Shown piece after piece: positions 11,796 to 23,919 of a DNA stretch of 64,000 bases. Source of the DNA: Gymnopilus junonius. Taxonomy: Eukaryota > Basidiomycota > Agaricomycetes > Agaricales > Galerinaceae. Position 1 is the stretch's first letter. Each line of letters begins with the position of its first letter. The DNA is taken from NCBI GenBank assembly GCA_015501075.1, contig JADNYJ010000031.1, positions 124,001 through 188,000 of the forward strand. Direction: 5' to 3'. The notes beneath the pieces are model-generated. The model had not been told where the DNA came from and made no database searches. It worked only from the letters and a program-made list of their open reading frames with translations. The position numbers and the translations under genes were made by a program.

Positions 11796-14755
11796 GTTGG
11801 GCAACCGATCGCTATCCTTTTTTCCTTTCTTTCTTGTAACACCAGTGATTTTAGAGAAGATTTAGAGGTACGCTGCGTTCTTTTGAGACCTTCTGGTCGG
11901 ATTAATCATTGGTATTCATTCAGCTCTTGGGAAATTTGTTTCTAGACTGTCATTTTTTGCCACCCCCCACACCACCACCACACGCTGCATCGCCTGCTCT
12001 ACTCGCCTACTGTTGCTCGTCGCCTCGCCTCTAGTGCTTGCTCCTCCAACGGAACCGTTGACAACTTCCCCTCGATCGCCGTCACCATCCGTCTACCCAT
12101 CTCGTCCCTCCCGCCGCAAAAGCACCTTGCACAACTACACTATACCACTTTGATGATCCCCAAAATCATTCTAAAACCAAGTGTATCAACATAATCAAGC
12201 ATTATCGTTATTCGCCTGTCTAATTCCAATTGTTCAACAACAATGTACTTTTTTTTTTGTTCAAGACGTCGCTTTTTTCGTTGTTCGTCGTCTTCGTTGC
12301 TTATTGTCGGGTGTCTTCGGGATTTTGGGACGGAGTGGAATGGGAGGTCTACGTCATCATTTCTGTTGTGGGTCGGGTCGGGTCTCGTCATCCGGCTTTG
12401 TTCCTTAACCGGATCGGCCGTGATATCCCGACGCGCGTCATTCCCCTATCCGCTATTTCTTTTCACCAAACGAAACCGACCCCTCCATTCCAACTCGCAG
12501 ACAAGCAGAAGTTTATATTTTTCCCCTTCTAACTTGCCAGCGTTGTGAGGGGTTCTGTACCTCCTTTTTTCCTCTTTTCATCTCGCAATTGCACCTGCAT
12601 CTATAGACGGCGCCTGCGCCTGCACGTCAACCATTTAACGACGCATGCATCCACCATTCCCATTCATCCATCATCATCAACTTGCATCATAACGGACACG
12701 ACGAGCAAATAACGCTAGCATATTCAAGCAAAGTATTATTTTTTCCCTTTTTTTTTCTCTCTCTCCTCTCCGCTTTCCCTTGCGGCTCCTCTATCTTCTC
12801 TATTGTCTCGTTTGGGGTTATTGGCTGTATTATTATACTCTTTTTTTTTCTGGGTTTCTGATCCCACACCACGGTTTTTGATAGACGGTTTATGGCTATT
12901 AGCTTTTTTGGACACCCGCGCGCTTTTACTTTTAGGGGGGAATCTGAGTTTAGGTTCAACTTGTTGAGCTTGAGCTTGAGCTTGGGTTTCCCCTTCCCTC
13001 CGACCGCCCGGTCCCCTCTCACCACTGTGCCCACATTACAACGTTGTGCAGTTGGTTGTATCACACCTCGTTCACTCGTCACCATCCCGTCTCTACATTG
13101 TTGTCGACGTCCATGCCCTTCCTCTTCCCGCCGTTTCCTCATCACCACTCTTCAAATGCCCAATGCATAGGTATCGAAGCGTCTTTGGCGTCTCTTCTGC
13201 CCAGCCTCTCATACCGCCTACCCACCTCTACCTACAATGCGCACCCGCATAACAACCCCATCTATGTCACCTACTCTCCTTTACTTGTTACTTTTCTTAC
13301 CTACCTATCCCACCCAGCTACTATCCTTTGGAATTTTTTCCTTGTGTTTCCCGTGTTTCCCTTTTTCCATTCCACTACGTGTTTACCTGTGTCTCTGTTT
13401 TTTTACCACCGGTTGAGATTACCGCTTACGGCTCCAACTCCCCCCCTACTTTATTATTTTTCTCTTACTTATTGTCAATAAACAAACCAAGTTGTATTAT
13501 CCACACCCCACACCCCATGTCCTCCGCATCTTATATCCTCCCCTCTTGCATCTTGTGCATGCCCTCCCTTGCATACCTTTTTTTTTTGATCATCCGAGCA
13601 TTGTCCTATATCCATAGCTTCTGTTTCTTGTGTTGCAATGCGAATGCAAAACGCGATGTTGATAATTATCGTGTGATTCCATGCGATGTCTGACGGACAT
13701 GTCGAGGATGAGCTGTTGTTTGACATTGTCGCCTTGAGCTCTAATCAGCGACTACCGGCTTCGCGTCGTTCACGCTTGCACACTTTTCTTTCAGTGTAAC
13801 CCTGCCCATTCTTTCACTCGGCTCGTCGTGTTTTTAGTATAATCATAATCCTCTTGTCTTTTCAATTATTTGGTTCGTTTTTTTTTTTCATTCGTTCATG
13901 GTCTTATTCCATTCCGTTTGTTTTTATTTTGCCGGACATTCTCTTGTACCCTTCCTCTGTTCTGTCTTTTCTTTTTGTCCTGCTTTTGCTTTTGCTTTTT
14001 TTTTCTTAATGAGTGTCGCGGCTGTCTGTTTGTTCCTTCCTCATAACTCCCCCCCTGCCCAAAAAATCTGTATCAAGTATCGGCCCTCGTTCTCAGATTG
14101 TTTCTGCTTCTTGTCCTTGCATACCCATCAGCAACAACAGCAACGTCAATGTAGCTGCCGTCTCCCTTGGCTCTGCGTTCTCCTCCGTCTTCCTGCATCC
14201 CTACGCAAGATGTATGCGCCGCCTTCTATTTATTTTAGGAGTCGCGCGCTTTTGTTAGGTATGTGTCCTTTTTTTTTTCTTTTCTTTTGAACTGGGACGT
14301 TGTGAGGCTGAGCGCTGATGGATTGTGTCTTTTTTTCTTGTAGGCTTCTATTGTCAGGTCGTACGTTGAGGATAATGTTTGTAGTGTAAGGGTTCTGCTG
14401 CTTCATCTTTTCTCGTTGTTCTTTTTTTTCATGGATTTTCAAGTGGTTTGCTCAACCTCTTCTTGCTTCTGGCTTTTCACTCTCTTACTTTCCCCCTTTT
14501 TTGTGTCTTTTTCTTTTTTCTTTTCTCCCTATCCTGCATGATCAATCGTGGACAACAAAGATTAGCACAATCTTCAAATACCCAATACCATCATCCAATT
14601 GCAACGTGGACATCAACACCTCATCATGTTCTCCAAACCCAAATCAGACCAGACCGTGACTATGGCCGTGGCCAATCCGAAACCAAAACGCAAAGCCAAA
14701 GCAAGGCATAGAATGTACCACCACCATCACACCAAATCATTGATTCGATTCATTG
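11796..14755. other. Pyrimidine-rich 3-kb non-coding region
   Basis: Downstream of the PNRC-like gene the plus strand is strongly C+T-rich for about 3 kb, with many T runs of 8-10, CT-rich blocks and a short tandem array of about GAGCTT units near 12966-12985. Open frames here are made of low-complexity residues and are not supported. It could be a long 3' untranslated region, a non-coding RNA or the regulatory region of an unrecognised gene. Confidence 0.4.
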
Positions 14756-15264
14756 CATCTGCATCGCATCACCTGCAGTTTATCTCCTTTCATTTTTTTC
14801 TTATTTCTTTTTCATTTTTTTTCCTGTTACTTACCCTAGGGTGGGGCAGTTACACAGCGCGCACGCGATTTTTTATTCCTAATAATCATCGTCGTCGCGT
14901 GTGCCCATGTACATAGACATACAAAGTTACCCCTGTTCCAAGCACTGCGTCTTTTATCACCCACTGTTCTATTAAAATCCCCTACAATATAGGATGAGCC
15001 TTATCTTGCCCAACGTCCGCTATTACTTTTTCTTTTCTGACGTGCCGTTGGATTAAGGGTGATAAGCTCGTGGGCTTTCAATTGCAGCAACCCAGCCCCG
15101 AGGAGATCACACGGCTGTAATTAAGTCTGAATACAATACATTACAAAAGCAACTTCCGTTTTCTATCATCACTAGTCCGTCTTTCGTCAACGTGTTACAA
15201 GAGAGTCCTGACAACTGGTCAAATTTTGTGGAAGGTTGATCATACACTAGCGCAGATTAATGCC
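14756..15264. repeat. Direct repeat copy A (related to 18147-18820)
   Basis: Blocks of this segment recur in the same order and orientation at 18147-18820. Shared landmarks are catctgcatcgcatca (14756/18147), ttttctgacgtgccgttgga (15034/18386), gaatacaatacattacaaa (15129/18687) and gcagattaatgc at the end. Copy B carries about 210 extra bases in the middle. The right end of both copies stops at the last codon and stop codon of the WD40 gene read on the minus strand, so copy A looks like a duplicate of that gene's 3' flank, now downstream of the Crinkler-like pseudogene. Confidence 0.75.
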
Positions 15265-15329
15265 AAAGGACACTCACTTCGTATATTACATCCAGCTGCA
15301 TACCAGATAGAACGTTAACGCGAAAGAGA

Positions 15330-17018
15330 TCACTTCATGTTAACGGTTGCTGAATAGAGAGGTATGTCTCTAAGCACTTCAGGAAGCTGTGGGCAAACCA
15401 TCGTCTGATTGGATGGAATGATGAACACAAAACGCCAATTGCATGCAGGTGGAATGCCTGGGCATGCCTCGAGAAATACCTTAAGCCCAGCCTTGACAGG
15501 TTGACTTTCACCTATGGTGAATTGGAAGAAGTACAGGTAACCACCGGATACGATGAATGAGTCGATTGCCACTTGGTCTGTCTTCAAGAGCAATCAGTAT
15601 GCACCATCTTCGACGGGTGGCGGAGTGTCACCGGATTCAATGGCCGTGGTCGGCTTCAAGTCGAGACGAGTTGTGGCTGCAATGCCTCCTTGCGAGAGAC
15701 CTCCAGTTCTCTATTCTCGAGGAAGATGTGACTCGAGTGCCACTGTGGCGTCCCACTTCCTACAGCAGCCCAGCCGCACCATTGGAACTAAGTCAGATGC
15801 CGACCATTGCGTGGGATGCTTCGACCTTCTCAAATCGCCAGTAAATACGGATTACGTCGCGTGTTCCATGTGTCGAAGGCGGTTTCGGAGCATTGATTGA
15901 ATATGAGGAGTGATGGGCATTATGTTATGTAGACTCTGTGGGTCGAGCGGATCTTTCCCGCGGATTAAAAAAAAGTTTTTCGGAGACCCCATGCATGGAA
16001 AGGGATGAGTCTCAGAGATCAGTTCCTCGAGGTTGGAAGGCGTCATATGAGTAATCGTATGCTGAACCTCAAGTCCATATCGAATCTTGTCCTCCGGCGC
16101 GGCGAGGTCTTTCCAGAGACAGGTGTGGGTCCAAACGCACGTAGATGGCGGTCGTATGGATAACATCAAGATTTGTTATAGATGTCCTAAAGACGGTAGA
16201 TATGGTCAATGCATCCGACTGAAACATGGATTGTACTTACAAACAAAGCATTTCCTTTCGCGACCACGGATTCATGAGGAGACCGTGAACCGGGTCGTCT
16301 TCTGGAGCCCTTCCATCGCTGCTTGTTCGGGGGGGTGGCTAATATGACAAAAAGTCGCGTCCCCTGCTCTATCAAGTTGGGAGGAATAACTTCTCCAATA
16401 CTGGCAGAGTCTATTAATGTCCAAACTATTCTCTCAAAGGAAAATGAGGAGAATTCTTCAGGCTTCATAAACACCCCTTCTTTTATGAACAGATAACACG
16501 TCCCGTTAGTATACCAAATGACGGGCTTCTTTTCGCCAAGTCGGCGGCGCAATGCATAATATATCCAAACCGATTTTCCTGAATATCATGTAAGTGAGGG
16601 AAACAAGCAATAGAGGAGAATTCACATATTCCAGGATGCCCGGTAACGATTGAACTGGGAGCTTCACTCCCCATAGGATCCTTGGCCAACCACTTCTCCA
16701 GCTCGTCATAAATGCGTATATAATCCTCACGGACCCAGATTTTCTGAATTCGGATACCGCTGACATTCGTATCGAGGACATAGCAGCCGTCAGTGATATC
16801 ATTGGGGTCCACATCCACCAACTCGCGACCGGCGAGTTGCGCCACCTGGCTTCCTCCTCCTTCACGTTTTTTCCCCAATATTTTCTGTGCAACGCGACGC
16901 AAGTGTTAGAAGAAACCTTTTTTGAACGCCATAACTTCAAAGTTGCTGTGTCAGAGCCAACAACGTCTTCTAACGATGATCCAGGTCCTGTGCAAGACAT
17001 AATGAGAGTACATAGCAA
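15330..17018 (-). pseudogene. Crinkler-like P-loop NTPase gene, decayed
   Basis: The pieces resemble the long CRN/RHS-type P-loop proteins common in Agaricomycetes. In order (minus strand): a short N-terminal exon from 17018, IWVREDYIRIYDELEKW, a Walker A region (IVTGHPGI then K-S), KKPVIWYTNGTCYLFIKEG, PITPHIQSMLRNRL, an IRIYWRF block, and a C-terminal exon (VSGGYLYFFQFTIGESQPV, WRFVFIIPS, IPLYSA) ending at 15330. Lesions are clear: the Walker A glycine codon across the exon junction near 16573-16635 reads TGA; another TGA lies near 16180; frame changes lie near 16135 and 15850. The 3' end abuts direct repeat copy A. Family proteins are thought to be nuclear-acting effectors or self-defence proteins. 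The call rests on the combination of P-loop and C-terminal motifs. Confidence 0.65.
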
Positions 17019-17039
17019 GAGGTCTGAGTCGAGTCTCGA

Positions 17040-18140
17040 CTAGTATGGATGAGCAAGTTTCAATTTCAATAAAACAACGTCATAATCCCCGGATGTGAAT
17101 ATCTTGCACTACTTGCTTACATAAGCTACTGCTGCTTTCTCAAGTTTTTATATCCAATCCCGCTACGCTGATGGAGCCGACTTTGGGGAAATGTACGGAG
17201 TCACTTCCACTGCCCTGCCGCAGGAGTTCTACTGGGCATGGCGTTATTGTGCTTACTTAAGGTTGGATGTAGCACCTGGACCAGGTGTGAGTGCCTTGGT
17301 CTTCTTGGTGAAACAGGGCGAGCGTCATGGTGAGATGGAGTGCTCGTCTTTCGCAAGTCCTGGGCTGAACATAGCTCTTTATCAGAAACAATATTTTGAG
17401 ATGGTCGCCAGGCGAACTTCTGCCGCCACCGTCCATGACAGCCTTGACATCTCACTGATTTGCTGGGCCTGCCTTGTTTCTTCATCGTCGACTTCATAAT
17501 CAAACTCTCGACACCAACAACAGCCTTCACCACCAATTGCCCCCAATGACTTCGAGACTGTCTGGAGTTTCGGGTGATGGGCTGGGGGGCGAGGATGAAC
17601 CAGAAATAGTCCCATTTCCGCCCTTGCTGAGTTGCGTGGATTGCCCAAGGTAATTCTCATCAAGTTCGGAAGAGCCCTCTCTCCAAGGAAAGTTCGCAAG
17701 TCTGGGCCACGGTATAAATTAGGCGAAGGCATCTCGTCGATATTCGCATCTCTTCCATTTTGTACGCCCGTCCAGCTGCTCGGTGTTTGTTACGTTTGAT
17801 ATGAACACAGAGCATTGGCGGTTTTCATAGAAATAGAACTCGAAATGGCATCTGCACCAAAAGAATCGCCATCAACTTGTTCGTCACTTGCATTTCTCGG
17901 CCGGCTCTGTTAGAACGATACTCATGCAGTGAAGATAGATCCTGGACATTATTGGAATATGATGGCGAAAGCAAAATGTATCTGTCCTCCTGTTCCATGA
18001 CGTCAAGTCGTCCAGTTATAGTTCCATTTGGCGGTCGGGGTTTGGTAACGCAGGGAAAGGTCACAGCCGTCAAGCTCGGGTTCGGACGTCTCTACCATTT
18101 CCTTGTCAGTATCACACATCAAATTCAATTCAATCAATTT
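17040..18140. other. Unassigned stretch between Crinkler-like pseudogene and repeat copy B
   Basis: About 1.1 kb with short open frames on both strands, the longest being minus 17732-17382. None resembles a known family. It lies inside the segment bounded by the two direct repeats, so it may belong to the same inserted or duplicated block. Confidence 0.3.
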
Positions 18141-18146
18141 CATTCT

Positions 18147-18820
18147 CATCTGCATCGCATCAACTGCAGTTTGTCTTTGGTGACAATGTGCCGAGCGCAA
18201 TTTTTCGTTCCCGATAATCGTCGACGTCGTCTGCGCTTTACATACCCGTACGTAGGCAGCTACCCCTGTACCCGACACTCCGTCTTTCATCAACCACTGT
18301 TCTATCGAAACCCCAGCAATATGAACAGCACATAGTACTACCCTTATCTTGCCCAGTGTCCTTTTGATGGCTCATTATCTTTTCTGACGTGCCGTTGGAT
18401 AAAAGAAAAAAGGAGTAAGCAGTTGGTGTTACTCATAAAAATATGTATATAGTTTGAATGTACTTAGCGCTGATTTGAATTAAATCGAGTCAAATCAAAC
18501 CTACTCTGCATTGTACAACCCAATCGCAAAGGTTGTAATAATAAAAATGGATCCTCCGTCTTCAATGCACCTAATTACCCAGGTGCACTACGTTCGAGAA
18601 GGTCGTGTGTCCTGCAGTGAGCTGGAGACTTTCGGTTACATATCCTATTCATTATGTATGTGTACACTACGCATGTTTGAATACTTGAATACAATACATT
18701 ACAAAGCAATTTCTATTTTCTATCATCACTTGTCCGTCTTCCGTCAATGTGTTTCAAGAGCGTCCTGACGGTTGGTCGATTTTTGGAAAAGGTTGGCCAT
18801 ACGCTAACCCAGATTAATGC
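18147..18820. repeat. Direct repeat copy B (related to 14756-15264)
   Basis: Second copy of the repeat described at 14756-15264, in the same orientation and about 3.4 kb downstream. It overlaps the stop codon and 3' flank of the WD40 gene (minus strand), which is probably the original context. It has extra sequence at roughly 18415-18680. Confidence 0.75.
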
Positions 18821-21800
18821 TCGTCTAGAGAGAAGGTGCTGCCGGACATGCTTGAACCTATTTGATAAGGTGACGCGCTGCGCGGGAATTCGAGGATGTT
18901 CCTTGGTGTATGCTCTGTATCTGACTGATCCTCATGTTCTCGCGTCCAAATTCGAACAGCACCATCGTGACTTCCAGTTGCGAACATGAACGGAGACGCC
19001 ACTGAATGATTCCAAGCGATAGAGGTGATGTCGCCCCCGTGAGCCTGAGCACGGATGATGTGCAGCAAGGTTCCGGACTCCTGATCCCATATATGAATAT
19101 CGCCAGCTAAACGAAAAAGTTTAGTAAGTTATCAATCAGAGGGAATGAATTCGCACATTTCCCAGCACATAAAACCAGTTCGTTATGGTGACCGCCGAAA
19201 TAACTAGGACCTGCGAAATTGATTCTGACCTTTGGCATGTATGTGTGTCTATGCAATAATCAGGAGGGAGGATCTCTTGTGAGGATCTATGGACGGTACC
19301 GCAATGAGAGCCGAGAACTCATGGAATTGTTATCCCTGTCCTTGACTAATTCTACTTTCCATAGTTGTGGAGGGGCCTGATTAAATGTGGCGTTAATTAT
19401 AGTAGACAAGCCTGCACAGAACGACCAACCTTCGACTCGTAGCTGATAAGAGCAATCAGTCCGCTCCGAGTGGTCTGAGCTAGTGTAACGCCTCTGACGT
19501 CTTCTAGAACAGGGGTAAGACTATGAAATCCAATGAGGAAAACTTCTCTGTATAAAAGAAAGGGTTGACTTTTCTATGTGCTTCGTCTCGACATTATAAA
19601 CTGGGATAAATGCGTAAGGGAAGGTATCGAAGACAAAGTTGATCAACATACCAACCAGCCGCTTTTCTACTCGTGATCTGCTAGGCTGCAGACCCGTTGG
19701 AGACCTTAACAGCGGTCCTACGCCAACAAGCCGTAAGGAATCGGGGGTGATAGCAATGTCATGAAGCTTCATGTTCCCAAAGTCGTATTCATCTAAAACC
19801 TGATATAAATCAATTAAGAATAAGCCATTGCGTTATAATGCTGCAGGAAATACCCTACTTTACCGCTTAGGTCCTAGATAGCATCTATTCGATCCAAAGA
19901 ATTCCATTTGTAAGGGTTAATGGACGCACTAGTTTGACCGCGATGGACCCTTCGATCGACAGGAATGCTAAAGTTCATTCAAAATAAGCCAGAAACGAGT
20001 AAGATGCACCCTTCGCTATCTCACCTTCACCATGAGGAAACCAGGTAACGACCTCAATTACTGCATTTCTATTGATGGTCCTTTCACAGACGCCACTCTA
20101 ATGGAATATACTTAATATCGAAGGAGGCAGAAATTGGGTTTGCTTGCCTCTGCATTCCAAACTTTAATGCCCCTTGTCATCTTCGTGAGTAGAAGCTTCC
20201 CATTCGGCGACCTGATAGAACACTTAAGCACGAGGATGACTCAGGTTACATTGGATCGCACCAGGCAACAAGACCAACAAAGCCCTGTGGATGAGCAAGT
20301 GTGCGATGTGGCATAAAAGGATGCTGCATTTGGTAAATAAGCATTTATTCCATGTTATATTGAAAGTTCCTCACCCCGACCCGGAAGATTACAGAAGTCT
20401 TATCCCAGCTGCAAAAAGATTGCCGTTGAGCGAGATGTGAGTACTGCGAAAGTTGGATAGCGACACACCTAGACGTTGCTAAGAATATTCCATCTGGCGA
20501 GAAAGCCATGTGCCGCACTAATGCACTGTGAGCAGCAAGATCGTGTGTGCACTCCAGTTCCAACAATTTCGGCACAAGCGCTGATACCCGCGCCCTTTTG
20601 AACATAGAAGAATCCCCTCCAAAGGTTTTCCTGCTTTTGTCGTCTGCTGATGTAAAACCAGATGATGCAGTCCGTCGTCGAATAGGTTCAGGTTTGCTTA
20701 GGAGCGGTGATGGGTTCGCCTGAGCGATGACATTGTGCATCCTCACATTCCGCATCGCATTCTTCCAGAGCTGTTTGCCGCGCGTGGGGGAGCTTGGAGA
20801 AGGGACAGGGTTTGGCGAGCTGGGTATAGTAAATTCAGCATCAGCAGGGGAGTTGAGAGGCGTGGGTGGGATGAGAGGCGACACAGGTTCACTGATTACA
20901 GCAGTAACATCAGAAGGCCTTCCTGGTTCAGGGCTCATTGGCTCCTTGGGCTCGTAATTCGGGTCGTAAGGCATAGTCATAGGTAACGTGTTTGATTCCA
21001 AGTCGTTCCTTTCGTGACCACCACCTTGGCAAACAAAATGGGACCTGAAGGCCATGCACAAATGCATTAGATATTCCTGAAAATGAGCCAACTGTCTCTT
21101 AGTTATCCTCCACCATCTTTGGACCCGAATGACTCCGGAAAGATTGAAGAACGTGTCTGTAACCTCATCGAGGACATCACTAAGCCACTTCTGACCTTGA
21201 TGCCTTGCGAATGCCCATCTTTCAGACGCGAACCATGCAGAAACAGCTGCAAGGCCGAAAGAGGTGAATGCCGTAAGTACAGTTGTTAAGTGCGAGGTAA
21301 TTCGTGCCTAGAGTAAATCAAATTTACAATTGCGAGGACATTGACACCAACTGTACTTACCTGATGAGAAGCGTATGTAAAACAGCATAATCCAAGTGAA
21401 AAACACGCCACAGACAAAACGAGGAATACAAGAGGAGATCTTTTGATCCATATCAATACCCACCATGGCACGCGGTGACCTGGAGAACGACTGCAGCGAA
21501 AAAGGGGTTGAAGTCCCTAGCGATATGACCAAGACAGGGTAGAGTGGACGTACTACATAGCCTGCTTCCATGTGAGACCAAGAAGGCTGTTCACAGCTGC
21601 GGCGATGCTGAATACCAGGGAACCAAACCAAAGACAGTTGACCGAATTTGATACGCCAGTATTATCAAGCTGATAAGAGAATTGCATTGTTGTAGCAGTG
21701 ACAGCTGAGAAAAAGGTGGCGACAGTAGACAGGTTGAGAAGATTCTCAGCTCCGTGCTTCTGTGCGAAACGGATGGTCGGCACGCCTGGACAGTGGTCGT

Positions 21801-22985
21801 TTTAGCTGTGCATACAACTCTTGATGAATGGCACATACCAACTTCGATAAACATCGACAACGAGGACGTAAGTTCATCGATATGGGCTCCCATTTCGGAT
21901 GACAGGTCGTGAACATATCTTTGGACAGCCGGATAACGAAACTGGCCTAGAGATTGAATTAAATGGGTAATGATCTGTTAGAATAGGCAACAACCAACCG
22001 GTGTATTCCTTCAAGCATGACGACCAATACTGGGAGTTTATTCAGCGAGCAATCAAAATTAGGCCGAAATGAATAGAACTCACATTGAGGTCGCCCTCAA
22101 ACGACAGGATGGAAGCATTGACTGCCTCATCTGTGAATTCTGGAAACTCGTTTAAGCAGCGCAAAAAGTTGGTGACCTCTTTGGCGAGCTGTTCCAGTTG
22201 TTCGGGAAATGATTCAGGGTCCAAGTTTTCGGCTACTGTGGGACGAGGGATATGCAGCTGCGCTTTACCCTTAACACGTCTGATGAATGCCCTCTTGCGC
22301 CTCGAGGCAGTAGGTGAATCTACATTGCCGTCGCGTGCTATATGGGCGATTTTACGTGGAAAGAGGTTGGCCGCGTTTTCATGATACAGAAACAAGAGTT
22401 GAGCTAAGCGATCCCGGAGGTGAAATGCGGATGAAAGAATGGCCACGGAACTGCCAAGTTGCCGGGCAGCATTGGCAAAATTTCGCAGCTATTGAGGTAT
22501 CAGCGTGAGGGAAGCGAAGCGAGAGCAGCAACAATGAATACCTCTTTGTCAAGGTTGTTGATCCTCCTGCGAAATGAGTCAATGGGTCATCATTAGCGGA
22601 CAAAGGCTGAGCATACCTTTGAAGTTGATAAAACACCTCCGCCCCAACATTTTGTAAATGTTCATTAACAGAAGCTATAGAGTTCATCAGCATGAGCATC
22701 TCGAGAGCAATGAAGATCATAAGTACGAGCATCTTTTTCGTCCTCAAACGTCGTAGCATTGTTTTGAGCTAAACCCACTCAACATTTTGCCAAATTCACA
22801 AAGTCAAAACGACGACACTCACAATAGCTGGTAGATTCACTGTTTCGAAGAAGCATCTCCACCAGATTCATAATCGTTTCTCGCCTGGTCGGAGAATGAC
22901 GCTCGGAGGCATCTGCAGACGAGGACATCAATGGGGGCCCTTCTGGTAGGTCGCCAGGGTCATGAATGGGTGTAGATGATTTCAT
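18814..22985 (-). CDS. Membrane-anchored WD40-repeat protein
   Basis: Many short exons on the minus strand form one long protein. The N-terminal part has coiled-coil/helical sequence (RRINNLDKELRNFANAARQL, SSAFHLRDRLAQLLFLYHE) and then hydrophobic segments (FFSAVTATTMQFS, WFGSLVFSIAAAVNSLLGL, VFLVLSVACFSLGLCCF), likely membrane spans. After a Pro/Ser-rich linker comes a WD40 propeller: AAHSALVRHMAFSPDGIF, TSSWDKTSVIF, KMTRGIKVWN, KLHDIAITPDSLRLVGVG, ELVLCAGKSGDIHIWDQ, ITSIAWNHS and FATGSHDGAVRIWT. The last two resemble the C-terminal repeats of WDR26/Gid7-like proteins. Splice joins keep frame through the propeller, with one GC-AG intron (gcaagc donor near 20134). Near 22680 the frame between the second exon (ARTYDLH...DELYSF) and VNEHLQNVG is one base out, a lesion or sequence error. 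Function unknown; a membrane-tethered scaffold is inferred. First exon is MKSSTPIHDPGDLPEG from 22985. Confidence 0.75.
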
Positions 22986-23919
22986 ATACCGGATGAACTT
23001 TCTTTGGGTAGAATTTTATGTAGGTAGAAAAGTCAGGTTCTATATTAGGGTATAAGAACGCTGCCAAGCTCTTGCAGAAGTAGTTATTTACCTGACAAGG
23101 TAGCCGTCTGGGAAAATGTAATCGTTAATATCGTTATCGTGAAAAATACCCGCTCGTTATAAGTGGAGATCTTAGACAATGGTGAAGAGAAGATGGGCGG
23201 TCGAACTGCAAGCACATTGTCCGGGTCAGGGTCAGAATCAGGAACAGTTTTGCCGGGCTAAGAATCCTGATCTGGCAACCTCCATCAGCCTGCAATATGA
23301 CGAGCTTGCTTCTGGCCACGTTTTCAGCTTCATGGATTTTGCCTTCGCGGAAACGTCATGGTTATAATCTCGCAACGTAAAGACGCGTCCCAAGCCTATT
23401 TCGCTTTCGTGCAAGCCAGCTTGGAGCGGCGTGATAAAGGTGAGGACAAAGGAAGGAAAAACATCCCAATTTGGCATGTGCAAATTTTGAACAAAATCAA
23501 CCAAACAAACCATTCTTGCAAGCTGGCCTTTTGACCCCGAACGGCGCTTCATCATTCGGCCTGCATTCGGCAGGCTAGCTAGTTCCAAAAACATATTATA
23601 TCCTTTTCAACGGTAAGAAATATAGAACACATTGAATATAATGGTATCTTTGGATGCATTAAACGTCCTTGTAACTGGGAATAAATCGACGTGGTATCTA
23701 CCGTAAGTTTGTATAAATCCGAAAAAAAGAAAACATGGAGCTCGTCAACTTGAGAGGGTGATAATGTGGATGTATTTGATGCAGTTCTACATCTCGAATG
23801 CACATAATGGCAAATGCTGGTCTATGCGAGGCATTGGCAAGCCGAGATGACAATTTTGTGAAGTCGTAGATAGTCATGGTTTCTGCAAATAACGGCGGAA
23901 GCTTCATCAAGTTGTTCAA
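22986..23919. other. Intergenic region, WD40 promoter side and MFS 3' flank
   Basis: The WD40 gene starts at 22985 and the MFS gene ends at 23920, both on the minus strand. Open frames between them show no family similarity and no convincing splicing. Nothing else was recognised. Confidence 0.35.

Noticed and set aside
14448..14916. Overlapping plus-strand frames rich in F, H and K
   Set aside because: Made of pyrimidine-rich low-complexity DNA; no conserved block.
17191..17732. Open frames on both strands near the Crinkler-like gene
   Set aside because: No recognised domain or splice pattern; treated as non-coding or remnant.
22379..22759. Hydrophobic, Met-rich frame MLVLMIFIALEMLMLM as a membrane segment
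   Set aside because: It is an alternative frame of an acidic/His-rich exon (ARTYDLH...); the Met richness comes from GATGCT-type words in the real frame.
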